Source: Lichenostomus cassidix (lineage: Eukaryota > Chordata > Aves > Passeriformes > Meliphagidae). From it: DNA of 64,000 nucleotides. The position numbers and the translations under genes were made by a program. The notes under the pieces were generated by a model, which saw only the letters and a list, made by a program, of their open reading frames with translations, was not told the DNA's origin and made no database searches. The stretch covers positions 25,042,558 to 25,106,557 of the forward strand of contig CM039211.1 in the NCBI GenBank assembly GCA_008360975.2, in the 5' to 3' direction. Shown here piece by piece: positions 1 through 12,805 of the stretch (position 1 is the stretch's first letter; each line of letters opens with the position of its first letter).

Positions 1-194
1 CATAAAATGATATGTAATAACTGGAAATAGTGAGCAGACAAGTGAATTAAGATTTTTTAATAAGAGAAATGAAATTTTAATCACAATCCCTATCAGTTGC
101 CCAATAACTACTAAGTTCAGCCTTTTTCAAAAAACATGGAAGGCAGAAAAACCAGCTGTGTGAATTTTCTTCTTTCTAGACTTACAAATAGCTG

Positions 195-268
195 TAATTT
201 TAACATGAGCACTTTCTTTTTACATAAGAATAACTTTAATTTTAATGTGAGCTCTTTCTTTTTACACA
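195..268. repeat. Imperfect tandem duplication, 42-bp period
   Basis: A unit beginning TAATTTTAA and containing CTTTCTTTTTACA occurs at about 195-226 and again 42 bp later at 237-268, with a few substitutions between copies. A short open frame across it repeats the residues STFFLH/SSFFLH, which only reflects the DNA duplication and is not evidence of a protein. Confidence 0.7.
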
Positions 269-3200
269 GCAATGAAGAATATTTAATAATTACTCAGTAT
301 CCTGTGAAAAACAGTTATGGATAATATCATTGTCTGATTATGTACAATTGGATTGATTTGGGCAAGAGGAAATAGTTGATATTACAACAAAAGAAATATT
401 TCAATCCTGTTTCAACAACAGAATTTTCTGTCAACTCTCATAGGGTTTGAGTTAATAAAATTTTCCTTCCTAAAATTTAAAATACTTTGTCATTCTTTTG
501 AGGAATGAAATAATCATTATATTGCTATGTAACATTTCTGGCTGATATTTGTATTGTGTGGATTATATTAATACATTTACACATTTTAATGGCAGCAGTA
601 ATTGTTGCTAGGAAATTTGACCTGATTAGCATAGAGGATGAGATTTTGTCGTACATTCCACCATCAGAACTATAATTTTCATGACCTTCTTGTAAGATTT
701 CCAGCTAGATTCCACAATTCATTTGTCTTCTACTTTCACTATTGACCAGTTTTCTCTGTATCCTCTGTACCTGGTCCTGCCTTTTGTTAAGACAAAAAAA
801 AAAGAGAAACACTTTTACTCTCCAGCTCATCTATGCTGTCTTCTGATTTTTTTCTTCAGCTTTGCCTTGCATTCTCTGCACCAGTGTGTCTGGGCAGCCT
901 GCTCTGAAAACAAGGTTAATGTTCTCACAAAATATTTATTTTTGAGGAAAAGCAGGAAAAACAGTTTTGATCAAGGGAATTGCTTTCAAAATAACTTTTT
1001 ATAATGGATTCCCCTTAGATTATGTCTTCTTAAACATAGGAAGTTCAGGTGTCTTGAGTAGTACAACAAAAAACTTTACAATGATCTTAATCAGCTCAGG
1101 TCATGTTTTACAATTCAAAATCAAAGGGGTATTTTTGTTGACTGTTTTTTGGTTCTTTTTCATGAAGTCATAGTGTGAAAATTTTTTTCGTGAATTGTTT
1201 TCATGACCAAGAATATGACTTTCATTTAATAACAAAGTTGCCATTGAATTTTTACCTTAAACTGTAGCTGTTACAAACCAGACATTTATAACTTCTGCTG
1301 AAGACAAAAGAACTATAATTATAACTTTTATTATTATTACAAAAAGTCCCAATAAAATTATTACAAGTTTTCTGGTCTCTTCACCTCTTCTGCTACTTCT
1401 GTTTAAGATGAAAACTAAAACATTGACCCTCTAGAGTGAGGAATATTGCTGAATACAAATAACATTGCAGATTAACTGTGCTCACTACACTTATGAAGGT
1501 GAGCTTTGTCATTATTACTTCTTTCTGTCATTTAAATGAGTTTGGCAAAATAGACAAGACCAGTCAGAGAAATTAAAAACTCGAGTTCTTAGCAGGTGGG
1601 AAGATATAAATCTAGAGGTGTTGGAGTAAGATTTGCAAAAGGTTTTCACAGCCATCTCTGAATCTCTGATGTCTCAGAACTCTCATCTGCACTGTAGATG
1701 CAACTTTTCCACTTTTCTGTATGGTCCATAATTAACAAAGTGAACATGGGACTTGCTGTTATCCTGATTCATGCCTTTCTGCTGGCCTACAGCGTGGCAC
1801 CTTCTGATCAATACCTTTCTTGTAGGAACTTCCAGAAGAAAACAAAGCACTTTAAAAATGAGAGGCTCCAGCTCTTTGCTTTCATTTGTCCATGAAAAGG
1901 AACTGTTCTTTAAACTTCCGAAAGGAATGTCTCTTAGGATTCTTTTGGGGCTTGATAATGATCAGTAGACAGACATTTGGCATAGGCAGAACTTCTGTAT
2001 GATGCAGGAGGTGGGTGGAAACACTAAGTAGTAAATTTAGTTTTCCAGTAGATTTGGAGAAAAATTTAACCTAAAATTATTTTATTTAGATACATTTAAT
2101 TTATGAACATATTGAGATACTTTTCTTACTCCAATATTGAAATAAAGATAAGCTTCATTTTGATATCTAAACAGTAAAGCAGACAAATGAATAAAAGACA
2201 AACATAGTTCAGTTAACAAATTTGGCTCCATCAGTTACAAATACATGAACTTTACAGAAGATGCCCTGCAGTGATTGATTAGTTAGCAGTTTCCACTGTT
2301 AACTTTATCATGCATGAAATTCCAGTTTGGCACTTGGAATTCTGTAGTACCTTGCTTAGCTTCCTGTATCACAACACTTTTAATCTACCAGAACTCCCCC
2401 GTTTTTGATATGGCACAAGGCAGTGTATTTTGAGTGTATTCCATTTTGTTAGATATATTTCATATAGTGTATTGTTCATACGCTGAAGCGAAGCAAAAAT
2501 TATACTTCTTCAGCAGGATTAACAAAAGTTACACAATTTTTCTTTATGTTGTCATATTTAGGCGTGTAAAAGAGGTTACATTAAATTATATAATGCCCAT
2601 GATTTTCTTATTTTATTAAACGCATTCAACCAAACAAATAAAATATCATCATTACGGACTACAATGCAGGAGAGCTAGCTGAGTATCTCACAAGACCTTG
2701 GTTAATAAATGGCAGAACTAGATGAGTATCTGGTAAAGTGTGTATCAGATGTTCTTGTTAATTTAATTTTCCTCATCTCTGTCTTAGACCTATTCTTTCT
2801 AGCTTTTCATCTTGATTGTACAGCTGCTTGAGAAAGAGGAAAGAAAAGAAAATCTAGTTATGTAATGTGATAAGCTCCTCTAGTTTTCAACAATTTTAAT
2901 AAAACATCTTCATTTTTAATGTCCTTTGGTTTTGATTTTTCATAACAGGCTCCGTGACAGCAATTTTTTTTTTTTTTTTTTGAGAAAGACTCTATCCTTT
3001 CTGGCACTTCTCTGTACTCTGTCTAGTTTCTGAAATTTGTGAACAACAACTAAGTTTGGTGTAGTGAACTACAGGTTGAGATCAGGTTTAAACTGTATTT
3101 GTTGTAAATAAAATGTTATTGATTATGTAAGTTTATAAATATTTTAGAAGAACCAGAAAAACAGGCTAGAGATAGCTAAGAAAAGTAAGCTTGAAGAATT

Positions 3201-3858
3201 TTTTGAATGGTAGAGGAGATATTTGGTGAATAATTTGTGCCAAATATTCTCCACTCTGATTTCAAAACAAATCTTCCTGTACATCCATTTACCTGATGGA
3301 TGAAATTTAATTATTTTCATTAGAAATATTTATTTTCTAACATAAAGCTCATGTCAAGGGATTAACGCTTATTTTATAGACCAATAAACATATCAAATAT
3401 GTCTGTAACAAGTTCCATTTAACAAAGAATGTTAAAATGAGCCCCATAACAAAACGGCCTACAAGGCAGAATGCCAGAATAATACAGTTCTGTGACTTTT
3501 TAAACCAATTTGCCTAAGAAAAGCTTTCAAAACCCAGTATAATTTTGCATTTCTAGAAGTCTTTTTGAATATCATCTAGGTTTTGCTCTGTACTTCCTTG
3601 ATTTCCTTTGTCTCAAGTTGTGTAGATTTTCAAATAGACTAGGGGTTGTTGAAGCTCCTTACAGCAGCTCTGGCATCTCCAGATAAGATGAAGTGGACAG
3701 GCATTTCGCATGTCCACTGGGGCTTCCTGCTCTTAGCATCAGCAAAATTCTAAAACCCATTGCACTAAAGAAGGTACTTCCACCCCCAAGACCCCTGCAC
3801 ACACTCTTTTTCAGGGGGGTTAGGAATGTCCCAGCAGGAAGCTGCTCTTCCAGTTAGC

Positions 3859-3903
3859 TTGAGATTGTAGTTCAATTACTCATTTGAGATTGTAGTTCAA
3901 TTA
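3859..3903. repeat. Tandem duplication, 25-bp period
   Basis: The 20-mer TTGAGATTGTAGTTCAATTA is present without change at 3859-3878 and at 3884-3903, separated by 5 bp. It looks like a simple local duplication. Identity between copies suggests it is recent or selected; nothing nearby points to a function. Confidence 0.85.
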
Positions 3904-6900
3904 TCAGATACTGTGTAAGGTATGAAATAAGCAGCTGCATCTCAGAATGTTTCTCAGAGATAATAACAAAAAAGAACCTGTCAGATGGTTTTAGGAACAT
4001 GAAATACCTCAAATATCTGGAACATATCTAAATTATAAATATCTACCGTCATTGACTTATTGATGCTGCTGAAGAAGAGTTCCATCTTATACTGAGATTT
4101 GTTCTTACATCTTTTTCAATAGCTCTTAGTTTAGCTTTTCATTCACAAAATATTTGCATAGCACCAAATATTTTCTGGTACAGAAAAAGCAAACTCCTAA
4201 CATGGGTATATATATATTATGATACTGCACGAACCCTAAAGACCATTGACAGTTTTATGAGACCTTCCTGAAAATTCTAGTGCACATAATGCATAAAAAA
4301 TTATTCTCTATATAGATATTTAAATGTGAATATTTTCTTATAAAGTTGTCAGGCAAAAGTTTGTTAAAACCAAATACTGTTAGGAAAAATATTTTTGCTA
4401 AATATCAGAGTACAGGTATCAGTTCTTCTTGTGCAGGATTAGTGAATCTTTGAAAATGGACACTTATGGTCAAAGTACCATCACCTTTAGAAGTGTCTTC
4501 AGTAAATAATGAAAGAATTGCCCAGCTATTTTCTTTAGGATATACCGCTCCTTTCATAATAATTTGTTTCAAAGTAAGCTTTTCAGAGAGAATGGAGGAA
4601 GGCAGAGCAGAAAAAGGTTTAAATTTGTTTAAAATTTTTTAAAAGATGTTATGTTCTCACCAATATATATATGTGTGAAAGAGAAACCTTTTTACACATT
4701 ATCAGGTTAAATTTTTTGGCAACAGTGTGAGAAATCTGTGGTCCATTATATTTGGTTGATCCTTTTTTCTGCCTATGAGACAGGCGAATTCCTTGAGTGA
4801 TTAAATTATGACTTTGTTTCCAGATTTATTAAAAAAAAAAGGGGGATTTTTATAATCCAATACAGTGTTAAGAAATTTTAGACTAGGGTAATGTCAGAGC
4901 TAAATATTTACTCTATGTAGAGATGTTTAGGTCTTGCTTTGGCAACCTGAGAGAGATCTCAACATATTTGGCTAGAGACATTTTTTTCTGTTTTGTTCAA
5001 AACCGTGGACTCCCCATTAAGAAAAGAAGCAGAAGAATATCTCAATAAATTACATAAAACTGTGCATATCACAGTCATGAAAAAAACTTGCTTGAAATAC
5101 AGTAGAAATTGTTATGTAAATTAAAATAATAAAGGTGATTTTAGTAATAAGCTCAGAATAATATATAACTTGAGACACTGGCAAGTTGTCCTTCAGCCTA
5201 ATTTGGCTTCCAGCTGAGGCTCAGGTTTTGAGATGAAGACATTGAGTAATTGTCATCAGGACTCAGACAAAGACATAATGTAGTGCCATTGCACAGCAAT
5301 TGATCTTTGAACTGCTCCAAAATAAAATATTATTTAGAATTATATATTTGAGATATTTTTATCACTTATTTTAATGCTTTAAAAATAAATGCCTTTATTA
5401 CCTGAATTGGAATCCCTTTCATTAAACAATGAGAAACATAGTTTTAAAATAAAATAACAGACTGAAAAGTAGTATGTCTGGTCCACTTTCTATGTTTGTT
5501 GCAACTGCTGTGTTTTGTTAAGTTCAGACAGAGTGGAAGATTGCCATATATATCTGTATATATTTATGCATATATCCAAGAATTTGTTCATAGTTGAATG
5601 AAATCATAACAGTCCAATTCAAGTGTCATTAGGATTTTTTTTCTGCATTGTGTAGTATAAGTTAGGGTTATAAATATCTAATTCTTCATATATCCACCCT
5701 TTGTTGCTTCTATCTGTGTAAAAATATGATTGTACAACCCAAAGATACACAAAAGTAAAGCCAGCCATAGACCTCTGGTTCACTTACAAGTTTCCTGTCA
5801 CAGCTAAACAAAATAAAAACAAAGCTGGAGGCAGGTCAAGAAAATTACAGGCAGAGGAAGCCCAAGAAGGGTCCTTTCTCAGGCCTTCCATATTTCCTGC
5901 AAAGCTTATGGTTGGTGGCAGTAGCAATGCTATATTAGAGGGCTGTCAGTTAAAATTTCCAGTGGAGAGTATGTGAGTTTGCTGACTGTAAACCATGATG
6001 TGATTCAGTAAAACTGGAATTCTGACTCAGTTACAGTAAGTGCTAAATTTATGTTCACTCTGGCATTGGCTAATTTATCCTGCTACAAATGTATGTAGCT
6101 CAGAATGTGAAGTACTGACACACCTCCAGATTAAAAGCTAAATTTGCAAAAGCTTCATCCTGTTGAATTAGGGACTTGTATTGGCAATGACTGGATTTAA
6201 TTGCCATTTGGTATTGCAGCAGATTTCCAAAGAAAAGGAAGTAGCATAGTGCATTTATTTGGTGCCTGGTCAGGAAAATGTTCCTCATTTTAAATCTTTT
6301 AAGAGCCATACCCAGCTAGATATTAGCCAGTGGAGGTATCAGAAGTTTGTGCTGTAAAAGAGCTCTGACAATTACCAGGAAGATATCCACATAATTTTCT
6401 CTTTATAATTTCATGGCCTAAATATTCAACCAGAATCTTGCAAATTTTGTTTACAGGCAAATACAATTCAGCTTTCTCAGTAGCAATATGCAACTTCCCA
6501 TACTGAGTCCTAAATCAGGCATTCAAGACTGGAGGAAATACAAGCTTAAGGATCAGGGAACACATCACAGAGACGACTGATTAGAATACATGTAGAAGGT
6601 GTATTTAGGAGCTGTGAATATTTTTCCTTGTACTGCCTTATCTGATAACAACGAATAGAGTCTTGAGTGGTAGTTGAACCTATATTTGTGAGCCATATAC
6701 CTTGCAGTAAACATTATTGGTAAATGAAGGATCTGTGTATCTATGTACAAAAAAAGATATTCCATTTTGTTTAGAGAAAATGACCCAAATTTAAAAAAAT
6801 GCTCTCTAGCAGAAGTCCATTTATCCTTCATTGGCTGCAAAATACTTCACAAGACTGCAAAACACCTAAAATAGATTACCCTACCAGATTATATAGCAAT

Positions 6901-7938
6901 GACACTGGCAGTGAAACCTCCTTCACTCTCATTGTAGGGAGAAAGTCAAATTATAGTACTTGACAACTGGGGAGAGCAAAATGGATTTTCAGCAAGACAG
7001 TGTTTCCTCTCCAACAGCAACACAGTTTTTCCCAGATGACAAAAGCTGATTGAGAATAAGGGTTTGGAGATAGGAATATTTGACAATAAGAGACGTTTGA
7101 AGAGACCTGCATAAATAAAGGTAGGACTCTAATACATGAGATGTACAGGAGAATTTGGCATGACAGACGTGTCAGTTTAGATGATAGCCTAAAGCATCTC
7201 ACTCCCACACTTATCATTTTCTGCTATGGGCATGTATTGGGAGGCCATGTGGCCAAATTTTTCTCTAATTTTGCCAGTATTCAAGATGCACCACTGTCAA
7301 TTACTCCCACCTGTGTAAATCTCATTTCCCTATTGAAATAAACTGTAAAAAGATTCTGACAGAACTACAAACTTGATCTCAGCGTCTAACGCCATAAGAA
7401 AATCATTCAAGATGCAATTCATCAGAATGCAACACTATTTACAATTCTAACAACATTCTGAAGCCAATTATTAAGAAACAAGTAATCCAAGAAGCTTGAA
7501 AGAGTACTGATCTTTACTGATCTTTGTTTAGAATTGTTAATCGCTAAATTACTTTTAAAGCACATCTGAAACAAAAGAGCAATTAAAAATGTGAACACAG
7601 AGGTGAATAGAAGGATAGATGAAATAAAATTTTAACTTGCTTTGTCTGCATATTTTTTTGCACCATTTCCCTGGCTGGTATTCTGGTCTTTATGTCCAAT
7701 TTATGAGATGGGTTTAGATAGAGTCCCATAGTGTCTTAGCTGACATGCAGTACACAGACCTCATTTTTTAATTAAAATATCTAGCAGCTGTTTAAGCAAG
7801 TTATTCTCCTGCACAGTCAAATATTTATATTCTAAAACAATAGCAATGCAAAATTCTTCTTCATGAGTTAACATCATGGTAGCAGCATACTTTTAGAAGA
7901 CACTAAAATATTTTATTAGAACACGGTAATAGTTCATG

Positions 7939-8304
7939 CTATTGATACAAATAAAGCAGGACTGTAGGAGAGAGGCAATCTTTGCAATGGGTCCAGAACA
8001 GTACATTAGTAACTGCACTGAAAAACAGCATGGAAACGAGCATGACAATGCAACTCTCCTGCCCAGTGTTCCTCAGTGTGATGCAAGCATGCATGACCAG
8101 TGTTTTCCAGTCAGTGTTATGATTGACACATTTATGACACTTGGTCATGCTGAATTCTGTAGCTGTATCAAGGAGACCATCATATCTCTCTGCAAAAAGA
8201 GTTGCATCAGTGTTCAAATATAGACTGTTACTCATTCCATATCTTTGAGCAATTATAAACTTCAATTGCTTTATGAATATGTTAGCAAGGGTGTCATGGC
8301 ACAT
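7939..8304 (-). other. Unrecognised 121-codon open frame overlapping a 95-codon frame on the other strand
   Basis: The minus strand is open for 121 codons and the plus strand for 95 codons over nearly the same bases (7936-8223). The minus frame has mixed composition with several cysteines (for example KCHKC near its middle) and is less AT-biased than its surroundings. No domain, splice context or promoter is recognisable. It lies just before a decayed CR1 copy, so it may be old repeat sequence. I do not call it a gene. Confidence 0.15.
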
Positions 8305-8499
8305 TCATATTCCCTTGATAAATGAACTCCATTTAGTAATCTAAGCACTGAAGAAAAATTAATGTTAAGGTTGATGATTTTTATAGTAAAATTCTGCAAA
8401 CTTTGGCTGAGAAGCATCACAGAGCAATTACAGTGCAGAATTGGAAAAGATCCCCTTTTTGGTATTTGATGAGGACTGGATCTCACAGGAAAATTTCAT

Positions 8500-9880
8500 T
8501 TTCCTGAAATCTCCTGGAATCATAGACCACAAGCAGTCTGGGAGCTCGAGGAGGGTGTCAGGGGAGAGCTTCCTCACCATAAAAAACATGAGATGGTCCA
8601 GCTGGACTGACAGTGCTTTTGGATCTGCTACTGAGGAATGGAATAAACTTTGTTAGCTAATGGCACTATGGCATATAGTGGCTATGAAATATGAGTTCAA
8701 AATCCTGAGGAAAGTGAGGAAAGAGATTAGCTCAGTAAAGAGCCTGGACTTGAAGAGAGCAGACCCTGCTTGGTGTAAAAGAGCTCGAGGGAGCTGTCAG
8801 ATCGGGAAGGATCTTGCAAGCACAATAGCCCATCTTATCCTCATGAAAGTGAGTCACATATCAGGAGACCATTTTGACAAACAACACAGAATTTCTGTCA
8901 CAACTGCAGTGCAAAAGAATTATGCAGGATGCTGAAGCAGGGACAGACTAAAAGGAATTTAGAAACATTTCCTGGGAATTCATGAATGGTGTTAAGCTCA
9001 ACTAGAGCCAGAACTGGTAACAGACATCAAGAGCAACATGAAGGGCTTCTGATAGTAACTTAAGAGTAAAAGGACAAGAAACGTGTGTGTTCATTGCTAA
9101 ATATGTACGTGATGTAGGGACAGTAAACACAAATAAGAGGGAGAGAACCAAATTTTTGGTTCTTTGAGTCTTTCTGAGCATCTCATAAACTTTTGTGCCT
9201 AGAGGGCTCTTGAGCAGGAAAGAAATTACTCAGAGTAGGAAGATTTGAAAAATGTATGTCTTGAGGAATTTCTACATTTACAGGTCCATGAAACCAGATG
9301 AGACTGACACAAAGTTCTGACAGAGCTTGTCAACATTGTCTATGAGAAACCATAGAGGCTGGAGAAAGTGTCCAGTCAACACAGAAAGTCAAGTATTGAA
9401 TAATATTTGAGAATGTCAAGGTGAATAGTTAGAGAACTCTGTAGTAGTCACATTACTTCAGTTCCTGTAAAAATCATGCAGTAAAGGCCCTTGGAAGTTA
9501 CTTCTGGCCATATGAAGGAGTACAAGTTTGTGAATAATCAGACCAACTTGATTTCCTTTCATGGTATGACTACTATATCCATCAATGTGAGGAGATCAGC
9601 AGATGTTCCCTACCTTGACTTTGGCGAGATTGATTTCACACAGTACCCTTATAGTTGTTTCTGGAGGGCTGAAAAATAACTGTCAGGATCATTAGACTCA
9701 AGGATAGTGGTTAACTGTTTATATTCTGCTTCAAAAATGGTTACAAGCAGAGGTTCTCAGCATCCATTATTGGACTTTTGCTGTTAATATATTTATTAAG
9801 AGTCTGGAGGAAGTGGTAGATTAGGCATCCTGAAGTTAGCAGATGATATCACGTTTATGTGAATCAGTTGACCTGTGCAA
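8500..9880 (+). mobile_element. Decayed CR1 LINE, ORF2 middle region (reverse transcriptase)
   Basis: Translated plus-strand pieces match the order of the avian CR1 ORF2 protein. A linker piece reading LDLKRAD lies near 8745. A stretch near 9280-9330 corresponds to the conserved 'KSMGPDGIHPRVLREL' region. A piece at 9590-9640 contains VPYLDFG, equivalent to the catalytic VYLDFSKAFD box. A LADDI remnant of the FADD box lies at about 9838-9852. Stops and frameshifts break every segment, so it is non-functional. The key aspartates of the first box are changed. Boundaries are approximate and no 3' tail is visible. It is older than the other CR1 copies here, judged by its decay. Confidence 0.7.
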
Positions 9881-9989
9881 GAGAAAATCTCTGTCTACAG
9901 GGTCTGGGTGTTTTTATAGGAAAACACTGATAGGAACCCCATGCAATTGGAGTAGAGGAGACCAGTACCAGTTCCACTGGCATGGTGAA

Positions 9990-10037
9990 CTATAATGATC
10001 CCTTTAATGCACATTAGCATTAGAGGGATCATTATAG
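9990..10037. repeat. Near-perfect inverted repeat, 20-bp arms, 8-bp loop
   Basis: The arm CTATAATGATCCCTTTAATG at 9990-10009 is the reverse complement of 10018-10037 at 19 of 20 positions, with the loop CACATTAG. It would fold as a stable hairpin in RNA or extrude as a cruciform. It could be a miniature hairpin element or a palindromic repair scar. The arms are too short for a typical pre-miRNA. Confidence 0.9.
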
Positions 10038-12777
10038 ACTTTTGTGGCCTATCACAGCAAGGCTGAGCTATCAAGTTTTTTAGCTGGAAGACCATTGCCT
10101 CAACAGATCACAGCTCCTCTGACGCAATGCAATAAAAAGTACTTACCACACTTGAAAGGTTATTATTGAATGAAATAATGCAGTTGTTCAGAAAACAGCA
10201 TAATGACCAAAATAATTAGACTGTGAACATTCCAGATAAACTTACTGCTAAATTGGTTTTTAGGATGATATTTTTTAAATATTGAAGAAAAAGGTCTTGT
10301 GCACTTAATATTTTCATTAGAAATAATGATTATTATTACTTGGATTGAAATTACCTCCCATGCTTCAAACAATGAAAATAAAATGTTTCCTTTAAGAATT
10401 TTTCTTCCTTGGCCTCATCTAGTCTATGGTTAAAGCCCTCAGAAAGCCTCTACTTCACTACTCTGCATAGACATCTCCTAGGAGTTTTACCCCAGCTATC
10501 TATCTTGGTACAGGAAACCTGACAGGACTGCTTTGAAATTGAAAAACACAAATCCTGAGCTGACCCTAAGAACCAGACACTGTGAAGACCTTCCATTCCC
10601 TTCATGCCAATATTCTGAATAGTTCACCATAACACAAACTGGAGAAAGATTGCAGTTTCTCTCTGCCATCCCAGCTGTATCTATGGGCCACTAGTGCAAA
10701 ACTCTACATTTCATGGAATTTGAATCTAACATTTTGCAGTCCCTGATGATACTGAGAAAGAAAACATCCACAAACATTTATCTGCATGAGTTGTATATAC
10801 CATAAAGGAAGCTTTAATTTAAGAAAAATTCTGTTAGAATTTTAACAGTTATTACTCGGTGAAGACAAAATAATATGGACCGTCAAAATGAGTAAAAAAG
10901 CACTGAGTCTGATTCTACTCCAGATTACACCAGGAGGATTTGTTTGATACCAGCTGTACAAAATTAGAGTAGAATTTAGGTGAGAATATCCAAAATCTGA
11001 TTACACAGCACTCTAATGGTGTTAAGGAATCAAATCACTACACAGCTAGAACAGTTCCAGCCCTCTTAATTTTTCTGCATAGTGCCCATTATAACGTTGC
11101 TGAGCTGACAGCTCCTACAGCATTCTATTTCCATTGTTCCATTCTGCTCAATTTAAAATTATAGCAATAAAAGAAAAGCTGCCTTAATTTTTGTAAAAAT
11201 TGTTTAATTCTATTATTTTTTTCAATAAACTTAATACACGTTTTCAGTATTTTTTCATAGTACACTTATGGGACCAGAATTTTGGTTTTATCTCTCTGTA
11301 CTCTTGCTAACTACTTCATTATAGGATCAAGTCAGCAAAAGTTCCCTTTTCTCTGAATATTTGTAAGATTTTAATCAGAATCTAAAGTCAGTCACAGCCC
11401 ATGCTATGCACAATGTTTTTTCCCCTGTTCTTCAGTCCTGGAGTAGTGTTTAGGCTTAAAGATCACATGTCTTCTGCCAGTCCTGTGCCAGTCAGGAAGA
11501 TAAATGCTGTTTTTTCATTCCTTTCCATGCTATGGACTTTTATCCAATGATGATAGCCATGAAGTTTTTGTGAGGTGGGATTGTCATGATTACATGCTTT
11601 GAAGTAAGAAGAATTTCTCTGTCTAGTGGAAGGACTTGCTTTATTGTCTGTTTTGCCCACTGAGTGGAAGGTCTAGTCATGAGTTTTGGCAACCACCATG
11701 TGATGCCAGTGCTCCTGGCTTCAGAAGGCCAGTGCTTTGTTCTTGACTCTGTAACTCATCTGCTTTGATATCTCAGGCAAAAAATTATGCAAAATTTTCT
11801 AAATTAATTTAATTCTGCATGCTTTAATTTTCATTTTTACATGTTTAAAATGGAATTAATTAAGGTCTGATTTTCAAAGACATCAAGAATCTGTCTCTTG
11901 CAAGATAAAGGTCAATTAACTGAGCTAGAAAAACAAATCATTGGCAGAGTAGTTCCTGGGTTCCCAGGCAGCTCATTTCTGTTGAGTTGTTCTAATATAA
12001 AGTGGTTTGCTACCAGTAGTAGTAAAGGGTGGATGCAATGAATTTGAAGGAATTGATTAAAGTGGTATTTTTCAGAAATAAAATATGCCTAAGATCTTTG
12101 GATCAAGAAGAAAAGAATAAACAACAGCAGACAAAGTTTTCTGTGCTATTTGTGGAGGTAAGCACATGGGCTAACTGTGAATAGCTGCAGAAGATTGCCA
12201 CCAAACAATTAGGTGAACAAGACTAATGACAATCAGTGATGTCACTTACATACAGACAGAACACAGCTTTTCCTTAGGTGGTGATGGATAAGAAACTGAC
12301 TTTTATACATGGGTTTACAATCTTTGAGAGATGGCATATGGTTTTATGAAAACATTTAGTAGCAGTGAAAGAAAATAGAATACTAAGTATTTTAACAAAA
12401 GAATCCAATCATATACTGTACCTGCATTTACACAATATGGTCAGTTTTGGTATCTATTTCCAAAGCACAGAGAGAAAGTGAAGAGGAAAAGATGTTTATA
12501 GGGAACAGATTCCAGAAGCAGAATGATGAAACCTTATGATTTTGATTTTGGTTATGCAGGAATAAGTATATTTTAAAGGTCTTTAAAATAATGAATACAA
12601 GAACTGAGACATTATCTACTTCCTCCTATAATACAAGAAATATTTGATATAAACTGTAACCATCAGACTGAAGAATTCATTAAAAAAAAGGATGGTATTT
12701 CTCCACGTCCTAAATAGATAAGCTGTTAAATTTTTACTGCAAGATTTGGAGCTTCACAGAAGTTTACAATTGTTTGT

Positions 12778-12805
12778 ACTTCTGTGTACTTCTGTACACA
12801 GAAGT
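12778..12805. repeat. Perfect inverted repeat, 12-bp arms
   Basis: ACTTCTGTGTAC at 12778-12789 and GTACACAGAAGT at 12794-12805 are exact reverse complements around a 4-base loop (TTCT). Part of the motif, CACAGAAGTTTAC, also occurs about 45 bp upstream at 12755-12767, so the palindrome probably arose by local template switching or inverted duplication. Confidence 0.9.

Larger units (their letters stand above)
1..8440. other. AT-rich non-coding DNA, no gene seen
   Basis: Open frames are at most about 120 codons, are AT-rich and low in complexity, and show no domain I recognise. There are poly-T and poly-A runs (for example 18 T at 2964-2981). Two short tandem duplications and one pair of overlapping opposite-strand frames are listed separately. 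Most likely intergenic or deep intronic sequence. Confidence 0.6.
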
